Of a stretch of DNA of 11,178 bases, positions 7,126-11,178 are shown one piece after another. The first letter of the stretch is position 1, and the number at the start of each line of letters is the position of its first letter. The position numbers and the translations under genes were made by a program. A model generated the notes under the pieces. It was not told the DNA's origin. It saw nothing but the letters and a program-made list of their open reading frames with translations, and ran no database searches. This DNA comes from Betaproteobacteria bacterium (lineage in GTDB: Bacteria > Pseudomonadota > Gammaproteobacteria > Burkholderiales > Burkholderiaceae_D), in NCBI GenBank assembly GCA_015655165.1, contig JAATFN010000422.1:1-11178 (forward strand), in the 5' to 3' direction.

Positions 7126-7263
7126 ATGTGGCTGTCTTTGTTTTACGCGGATATATTGCCGGTTTTATTGTTCTGGTCATACAGGAAATGCATGCTTTAC
7201 AGGCAGGCTAACGGGTAGTCTGGCACAATACCATCTGTTTTCAGTGTAAAGAAAGAGGTAACG

Positions 7264-8253
7264 ATGAGTACAATGCGCGCAATACAGATAACGCAACCAG
7301 GTGGTCCGGAAGTATTGCAGTTGACCGAGGTTGCGATACCGCAGCCACAAGCGGGTCAAGTACTCATTAAAGTCCATGCGGCCGGTGTGAATCGGCCTGA
7401 CGTATTTCAACGCATGGGAAGTTATCCGCCACCACCAGGTGCGTCGGTTTTACCGGGGCTGGAAGTTGCCGGTGAAATTGTCGGCGGGGATGTGGCGGGT
7501 TCCCAGTTCAAACTGGGGGATATGGTGTGCGCGTTGGTGCCAGGTGGCGGGTATGCCGAATATTGTGTGGCACCTGTGGTACATTGTTTGCCGGTACCAG
7601 ATGGCCTGACGCTGTTGGAAGCGGCTTCATTGCCGGAAACCTTTTTTACAGTCTGGACCAATGTATTTGATCGGGTCAAGCTGGCAGAGGGCGAGACTTT
7701 GCTGGTGCAAGGAGGCTCGTCAGGTATTGGGGTAGCGGCAATCCAGATTGCGCAGGCGTTGGGTCATCGTGTATTTGCTACGGCAGGCACGGGTCAGAAA
7801 TGCCGTGTCTGTGTGGAAATGGGGGCCGAACGTGCGATTAACTATCGTACGGAAGACTTTGTAACGGTAGTCAAAGAAGTGACTGACGGGCGCGGTGTGG
7901 ATGTCATTCTGGATATGGTTGGTGGCGACTATTTGCAGCGTCAAATCGAATCATTGGCGTTTGATGGCCGACTCGTATTTATTGCCTTACTGGGTGGTGC
8001 TAAAACACAGGTTGATTTGGGGCGGGTATTGCAGCGTCGCCTGACGATTACCGCATCCACCTTGCGTCCTCGTTCTGTACAATTCAAGGCCGATATTGCA
8101 CGGCAATTACAGGCACGTGTCTGGCCATTGGTTGAGTCCGGAAAGGTCAAACCGGTCATTCATGCGGTGTTTGCCCTTGAAGATGCGGCCAAAGCGCATG
8201 AATTAATGGAGTCAAGTACGCATATTGGTAAAATTATGTTGAAAGTACAGTAG
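7264..8253 (+). CDS. NAD(P)H:quinone oxidoreductase, zinc-free MDR family (PIG3/TP53I3-like)
   Basis: This 329-residue cytosolic oxidoreductase would transfer hydride from NAD(P)H to quinones or other electrophilic carbonyls. The N-terminus MRAIQITQPGGPEVLQL and the GroES-like domain (to about residue 120, with VHAAGVNRPDVFQR) are typical of the quinone oxidoreductase branch. The Rossmann domain has the nucleotide loop GGSSGIG at residues 150-156, followed by AIQIAQALGHRVFATAG and the AINYR.EDF segment seen in PIG3-like enzymes. The zinc-binding cysteines of alcohol dehydrogenases are absent. Length is normal. A good ribosome site (AAGAGG, about six bases upstream) supports ATG 7264; a second in-frame ATG lies at codon 4. 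The gene is typically found just upstream of tpiA in Burkholderiales. The physiological substrate is not known from sequence. Confidence 0.93.
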   Translation: MSTMRAIQITQPGGPEVLQLTEVAIPQPQAGQVLIKVHAAGVNRPDVFQRMGSYPPPPGASVLPGLEVAGEIVGGDVAGSQFKLGDMVCALVPGGGYAEYCVAPVVHCLPVPDGLTLLEAASLPETFFTVWTNVFDRVKLAEGETLLVQGGSSGIGVAAIQIAQALGHRVFATAGTGQKCRVCVEMGAERAINYRTEDFVTVVKEVTDGRGVDVILDMVGGDYLQRQIESLAFDGRLVFIALLGGAKTQVDLGRVLQRRLTITASTLRPRSVQFKADIARQLQARVWPLVESGKVKPVIHAVFALEDAAKAHELMESSTHIGKIMLKVQ

Positions 8254-8270
8254 AAATAGCGGTTTGCGGT

Positions 8271-8300
8271 TTGACCGGCAAGATCATGGCGCGCTAGAAT
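8271..8300 (+). promoter_or_regulatory. Sigma-70 promoter for tpiA
   Basis: TTGACC at 8271-8276 and TAGAAT at 8295-8300 are separated by 18 bases. Each hexamer matches the consensus at five of six positions. Transcription would start near 8307, giving a leader of about 28 bases before the tpiA ATG. The promoter sits just past the oxidoreductase stop codon, so tpiA can be expressed independently. Confidence 0.7.
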
Positions 8301-8334
8301 GCGGGGTTAATGAAAATCAGAGCTTCTTACGCCT

Positions 8335-9081
8335 ATGCGCCATAAACTTGTTGCCGGTAACTGGAAAATGAATGGCAGTCTCGCTGCCAATAAAGCCTTG
8401 ATCGAAGAAATCAAGGCGGGTTTGGCAGGTCATACAATCGACGTGGCAGTCTGTGTGCCAGCACCCTATCTGGCGCAAGTCGCATCGTTGGTGGCAGGTT
8501 CTGCCATCAAGGTTGGTGCGCAGGATGTGTCTGCACATCTGTCGGGCGCATATACGGGCGAGGTTGCTGCAAGCATGTTGAAAGAATTTGCTTGTACTTA
8601 TGTCACTGTGGGGCATTCCGAGCGTCGTGCCTATCATCGCGAAGCAGATCAGGTGGTCGCTGGGAAAGCCGTTGCGGCTTTGGCTGCCGGGATCATACCG
8701 ATTGTCTGCGTTGGCGAGACATTGGCCGAGCGCGAGGCAGGACAAACTGATGTGGTAGTGGGTCGTCAGCTGGATGCAGTATTGGCAGTCATTGATGCGG
8801 CAGCAGTGGCCGATCTTGTGGTGGCATATGAGCCGGTATGGGCGATTGGCACCGGGAAAACGGCGACGCCGGCAATGGCGCAGGAAGTGCATGCGGCGTT
8901 GCGCGCGAAGTTGGCATTGAAGAACAAGGACGCGGCAGCAAGTGTACGTATTTTATATGGTGGCAGCATGAAGCCGGAGAATGCGAAAGACTTGTTGGCG
9001 CAGCCGGACATTGATGGTGGGTTAATCGGTGGTGCGGCGTTAAAGGCGACGGATTTTTTAGCCATTATTGAAGCGGCTTAA
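8335..9081 (+). CDS. tpiA: Triosephosphate isomerase
   Basis: This 248-residue TIM-barrel enzyme interconverts dihydroxyacetone phosphate and glyceraldehyde 3-phosphate in glycolysis and gluconeogenesis, and works as a cytosolic dimer. The active site is complete: N9 and K11 in AGNWKMNG, the electrophilic histidine H94 in VGHSERR, the catalytic base E166 in [14 protein letters not shown] with the flexible lid following, and the phosphate-binding [12 protein letters not shown] near the C-terminus. Length is the usual one. There is no good Shine-Dalgarno sequence at a normal distance from ATG 8335, but the start fits the family exactly ([11 protein letters not shown]). It has its own promoter and is followed after 41 bases by secG, with which it probably forms a transcript. 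Confidence 0.98.
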   Translation: MRHKLVAGNWKMNGSLAANKALIEEIKAGLAGHTIDVAVCVPAPYLAQVASLVAGSAIKVGAQDVSAHLSGAYTGEVAASMLKEFACTYVTVGHSERRAYHREADQVVAGKAVAALAAGIIPIVCVGETLAEREAGQTDVVVGRQLDAVLAVIDAAAVADLVVAYEPVWAIGTGKTATPAMAQEVHAALRAKLALKNKDAAASVRILYGGSMKPENAKDLLAQPDIDGGLIGGAALKATDFLAIIEAA

Positions 9082-9122
9082 TACGTTGATGTGGAATTAC
9101 CCGAAACTGGAATGTTAAATTT

Positions 9123-9473
9123 ATGAATACATTGTTTACCGTAGTAATCGTCGTGCAAGTATTGTCGGCACTGTTAATTATTGGCTTGGTTTTATTACAG
9201 CACGGTAAAGGTGCCGATATGGGTGCGGCCTTTGGTTCGGGTGCATCAGGCAGTCTGTTCGGTGCAACAGGTTCATCGAATTTTTTATCTAAACTGACAG
9301 GTGTTGCAGCGACTGTTTTTTTCTTGTCGACACTTGGTCTGGCGTATATGGGTAACCACAGTTCGTCAAATAATATTGGTGTGATGCAAGGTGTTGGTTC
9401 GGCTGCGCAACAAATTCCTGCACCTGCAGCAGCACCTGCGCCAGTTGAAGATACAAATCAGATTCCCAAGTGA
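9123..9473 (+). CDS. secG: Protein-export membrane protein SecG
   Basis: This 116-residue inner-membrane subunit of the SecYEG translocon assists SecA-driven protein export. Two transmembrane helices are visible, at about residues 4-25 and 55-76. They are separated by the conserved cytoplasmic segment LLQHGKGADMGAAFGSGASGSLFG, shown here only as its key pieces (QHGKGAD at 26-32, then the Gly/Ser/Ala-rich stretch to about 52). The C-terminal Ala/Pro-rich tail is variable in the family. The start has only a weak ribosome site (TGGAA). No separate promoter was seen between tpiA and secG, so co-transcription with tpiA is likely. The order tpiA-secG-tRNA-Leu-nuo is the usual one in Burkholderiales. 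Confidence 0.96.
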   Translation: MNTLFTVVIVVQVLSALLIIGLVLLQHGKGADMGAAFGSGASGSLFGATGSSNFLSKLTGVAATVFFLSTLGLAYMGNHSSSNNIGVMQGVGSAAQQIPAPAAAPAPVEDTNQIPK

Positions 9474-9525
9474 ATTTTTTTGAATACGTTACTTATAATT
9501 TATCTTGGCAAAATGCAATTGCGCA

Positions 9526-9555
9526 TTGAACATGAGTTGCAAAACAGGGTACAAT
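9526..9555 (+). promoter_or_regulatory. Sigma-70 promoter for tRNA-Leu
   Basis: TTGAAC at 9526-9531 and TACAAT at 9550-9555 are spaced by 18 bases. The predicted start near 9562 leaves only a few bases before the mature tRNA 5' end at 9567. A perfect TATAAT at 9494-9499 lies further upstream without a good -35 partner. Confidence 0.65.
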
Positions 9556-9566
9556 AGTGCTCTCAA

Positions 9567-9651
9567 GCCGACGTGGTGAAATTGGTAGACACGCTATCTT
9601 GAGGGGGTAGTGGCGCAAGCTGTACGAGTTCGAGTCTCGTCGTCGGCACCA
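9567..9651 (+). tRNA. tRNA-Leu (anticodon GAG)
   Basis: An 85-base cloverleaf with 7-bp acceptor stem (GCCGACG at 9567-9573 with CGTCGGC at 9641-9647), discriminator A and encoded CCA. The anticodon stem is CTATC/GGTAG, with loop TTGAGGG and anticodon GAG at 9601-9603. A long variable arm follows, as expected for a class II leucine tRNA, and then a TTCGAGT T-loop on an ACGAG/CTCGT stem. It reads the CUC and CUU codons. It lies between secG and nuoA, a conserved position in this order. Confidence 0.97.
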
Positions 9652-9684
9652 GTGTAGAATAAGAAAAAGAAGAACAGAACGAGT

Positions 9685-9722
9685 AAAGCCAGCAAAGGGA
9701 AATTGCCCTGAGCTGGCTTTTT
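9685..9722 (+). terminator. Rho-independent terminator after tRNA-Leu
   Basis: AAAGCCAGC (9685-9693) pairs with GCTGGCTTT (9712-9720), and AGGG with CCCT can extend the hairpin inside. The stem runs into five T residues at 9718-9722. It separates the secG/tRNA transcripts from the nuo operon. Confidence 0.8.
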
Positions 9723-9745
9723 ATCGAGGAGACTTCTTTTTCGAA

Positions 9746-9776
9746 TTGAGAATCATTCCGTTAATTAACCGGTAAT
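9746..9776 (+). promoter_or_regulatory. Weak candidate nuo operon promoter
   Basis: The nuo operon must start transcription after the terminator at 9685-9722, that is, within the 65 bases before nuoA. The best pair I see is TTGAGA (9746-9751) with GGTAAT (9771-9776) at a long spacing of 19. Both hexamers are poor, so the position is uncertain. Confidence 0.25.
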
Positions 9777-9787
9777 CAGGCTTAATC

Positions 9788-10147
9788 GTGAACCTCGAAA
9801 ATTACTTTCCAGTACTGTTGTTTATCGCTATCGGTATTGCTGTCGGTGTTGCTTTACCATTGCTGGGGCGCTTGTTGGGACCATACAAGCCCGATCCGGC
9901 AAAAAATTCCCCTTTTGAGTGTGGTTTTGAGGCCTTTGAAGATGCACGGATGAAGTTCGACGTGCGTTATTATCTAGTGGCGATTCTATTCATTTTATTT
10001 GATCTTGAAGTTGCGTTCCTCTTTCCGTGGGCTGTGGCGTTAAAAGACGTCGGCATTGTCGGGTTCTGGTCTGTGATGGTGTTCCTGCTGATTTTGACAG
10101 TAGGGTTTGCTTACGAGTGGAAAAAGGGTGCCCTGGATTGGGAGTAA
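9788..10147 (+). CDS. nuoA: NADH-quinone oxidoreductase subunit A
   Basis: This 119-residue membrane subunit of respiratory complex I lies at the junction between the peripheral and membrane arms. Three hydrophobic helices are visible, at about residues 7-27, 61-80 and 89-111. The family loop [10 protein letters not shown] (C45) and the charged helix motif [11 protein letters not shown] (D72, E74) are present. It starts with GTG: the next in-frame ATG is codon 55, which would delete the first helix, and the MNLENYFPV start is what the family shows. A CAGG about seven bases upstream serves as a modest ribosome site. It is the first gene of the nuo operon, with nuoB three bases after the stop. 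Confidence 0.97.
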   Translation: MNLENYFPVLLFIAIGIAVGVALPLLGRLLGPYKPDPAKNSPFECGFEAFEDARMKFDVRYYLVAILFILFDLEVAFLFPWAVALKDVGIVGFWSVMVFLLILTVGFAYEWKKGALDWE

Positions 10148-10150
10148 ATC

Positions 10151-10627
10151 ATGGCAATTGAAGGCGTATTAAACGAGGGGTTTGTCACTACCTCATTGGA
10201 TAAAGTAATCAACTGGACGCGTACAGGCTCGTTGTGGCCTGTTACATTCGGTCTGGCTTGCTGTGCAGTCGAAATGATGCATTTGGGTGCGGCACGGTAT
10301 GATCTGGACCGTTTTGGCATCATGTTTCGCCCGACACCACGTCAATCCGACGTGATGATTGTTGCCGGGACATTGTGTAACAAGATGGCGCCTGCACTGC
10401 GTAAGGTGTATGACCAGATGCCGGAGCCGCGCTGGGTGATCTCGATGGGTTCGTGTGCCAATGGTGGCGGGTATTATCACTATTCCTACTCTGTTGTACG
10501 TGGATGTGACCGTATCGTGCCTGTTGATGTGTATGTGCCAGGTTGTCCGCCAACAGCAGAAGCATTGCTGTACGGCATCATCCAGTTGCAAAACAAGATC
10601 AAGCGTACCAATACCATCGCGCGTTAA
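10151..10627 (+). CDS. nuoB: NADH-quinone oxidoreductase subunit B
   Basis: This 158-residue peripheral-arm subunit holds iron-sulfur cluster N2, the last electron donor to ubiquinone. The four ligand cysteines are all present: C37 and C38 in [11 protein letters not shown]102 in [11 protein letters not shown] and C132 in [15 protein letters not shown]. The length is that of the short proteobacterial/mitochondrial-like form. The ribosome site GGGAG lies about six bases before the ATG and overlaps the end of nuoA. The gene starts three bases after the nuoA stop and ends nine bases before nuoC, so the three are clearly co-transcribed. Confidence 0.98.
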   Translation: MAIEGVLNEGFVTTSLDKVINWTRTGSLWPVTFGLACCAVEMMHLGAARYDLDRFGIMFRPTPRQSDVMIVAGTLCNKMAPALRKVYDQMPEPRWVISMGSCANGGGYYHYSYSVVRGCDRIVPVDVYVPGCPPTAEALLYGIIQLQNKIKRTNTIAR

Positions 10628-10636
10628 GAGGGTAAT

Positions 10637-11178
10637 ATGACGACAAAATTAGCGACTCTGGAAAATGCCGTGCGCAATGCGCTTGGCAAATATCTGCAGA
10701 GTTTGACGGTGGCGTTCGATGAGGTCACAGTCGTGGTGAAGGCCGCGGATTACCTCAATGCCATGACTGTATTGCGGGACCATGCCGAGACCCGCTTTGA
10801 TGAGCTGGTCGATTTGTGCGGTGTTGATTATTCGACCTATGGTGACGGTGTTTGGGATGGTTTGCGTTTTGCTGCCGTTTCCCATTTGTTGTCTACAGAA
10901 CATAATTGGCGTGTGCGTGTGCGGGTGTTCGCCCCGGACGACGATTTGCCGTTAGTTGCTTCTGTTGCCCAGATTTGGGTATCGGCTAACTGGTATGAAC
11001 GTGAAGCATTCGATTTGTACGGTATTTTGTTCGATGGTCACGACGATTTACGTCGTATCCTGACCGATTATGGTTTCATCGGACATCCGTTCCGTAAAGA
11101 TTTCCCGATTTCAGGTTATGTAGAAATGCGTTACGACGCAGAGCAAAAACGTGTGATTTACCAGCCGGTGACGATCGA
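10637..11178 (+). CDS. nuoC: NADH-quinone oxidoreductase subunit C (3' end outside window)
   Basis: The frame is open from ATG 10637 to the right edge, giving 180 codons of the 30-kDa peripheral-arm subunit of complex I; a few tens of residues are missing at the C-terminus. The N-terminal half reads as the usual alpha/beta domain with [14 protein letters not shown] at about residues 55-68. The family signature follows: [17 protein letters not shown], then [12 protein letters not shown] and HPFRKDFP. A strong ribosome site (AAGAGGG, 10626-10632) overlaps the nuoB stop. It is a separate NuoC as far as can be seen; whether it is fused to NuoD cannot be judged from the window. Confidence 0.96.
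   Translation, partial: MTTKLATLENAVRNALGKYLQSLTVAFDEVTVVVKAADYLNAMTVLRDHAETRFDELVDLCGVDYSTYGDGVWDGLRFAAVSHLLSTEHNWRVRVRVFAPDDDLPLVASVAQIWVSANWYEREAFDLYGILFDGHDDLRRILTDYGFIGHPFRKDFPISGYVEMRYDAEQKRVIYQPVTI

Larger units (their letters stand above)
6915..7263. other. Spacer between catabolic operon and housekeeping block
   Basis: These roughly 350 bases hold no recognised gene. They contain the right part of the stop-codon hairpin, a doubtful 33-codon ORF at 6988-7089, and an intrinsic terminator at 7099-7125. The final 138 bases must hold the leader and presumably the promoter of the quinone oxidoreductase gene. I found no convincing -35/-10 pair there: TTTACA at 7196-7201 is too far from CACAAT at 7224-7229. 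No transposase, attachment site or direct repeat was seen. Confidence 0.6.

Noticed and set aside
7011..7211. Plus-strand frame of 66 codons starting at TTG
   Set aside because: It reads straight through the intrinsic terminator at 7099-7125, has a TTG start without a ribosome site, and its translation is unlike any family I know.
8317..8892. Minus-strand open frame of 191 codons
   Set aside because: It lies almost wholly antisense to tpiA, whose active-site motifs are unmistakable; the translation is rich in Cys, His and Arg and resembles no protein family.
9494..9499. Perfect TATAAT downstream of secG
   Set aside because: No acceptable -35 hexamer lies 16-19 bases upstream, so it is only a possible weak second start site for the tRNA transcript.
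9512..9527. AATGC/GCATT inverted repeat after secG as a terminator
   Set aside because: The stem is only five pairs, has no T-run and overlaps the -35 region of the tRNA promoter.
9537..9555. TTGCAA next to TACAAT as a promoter for the tRNA gene
   Set aside because: The two hexamers are only seven bases apart; TTGAAC at 9526-9531 with 18-base spacing is the sensible partner.
1..11178. CRISPR array, insertion sequence, prophage or toxin-antitoxin pair
   Set aside because: I saw no regular repeat-spacer pattern, transposase, integrase, terminal repeats or small overlapping gene pair on either strand.

Overview
The window looks like a chromosomal segment of a betaproteobacterium of the order Burkholderiales. 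The right half carries the gene order quinone oxidoreductase - tpiA - secG - tRNA-Leu - nuoA - nuoB - nuoC, which is characteristic of that order. The middling G+C content (by eye, not the 60-68% usual for Burkholderia or Ralstonia) would fit a lower-GC lineage of Oxalobacteraceae, for example Oxalobacter. The genus is an inference, not something the sequence proves.

Left block (1-6914): seven tightly packed plus-strand genes that read as one catabolic operon. In order they are the C-terminal part of an NMT1/THI5-type periplasmic substrate-binding protein, an ABC ATPase, an ABC permease of the SsuC/TauC type, an amidohydrolase-superfamily aminohydrolase (deaminase class), an N-carbamoyl-D-amino acid amidohydrolase, a hydantoinase/dihydropyrimidinase and an Asp/Glu/hydantoin racemase. 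Most junctions are overlaps or gaps of a few bases (8-base overlap at 1413-1420, TGATG at 4739-4743 and 6226-6230), which implies translational coupling. The last three enzymes are the classical hydantoin trio: racemise the 5-substituted ring, open it, remove the carbamoyl group to leave a D-amino acid. The deaminase placed ahead of the trio suggests that the imported compound is an amino/imino-substituted nitrogen heterocycle that must first lose ammonia before it becomes a hydantoinase substrate. That pathway is a proposal; the real substrate cannot be read from the sequence.

Spacer (6915-7263): about 350 bases without a recognised gene. It begins with a long perfect inverted repeat overlapping the racemase stop codon and has a strong intrinsic terminator at 7099-7125. 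Between them is a possible 33-codon ORF of doubtful status. This spacer is the boundary between the catabolic operon and the housekeeping block.

Right block (7264-11178): a zinc-free MDR-family NAD(P)H:quinone oxidoreductase; tpiA with its own clear sigma-70 promoter; secG; a tRNA-Leu with anticodon GAG, with its own promoter and followed by an intrinsic terminator; then the start of the respiratory complex I operon (nuoA with a GTG start, nuoB, and nuoC running off the right edge). These are core genes and look intact and ordinary.
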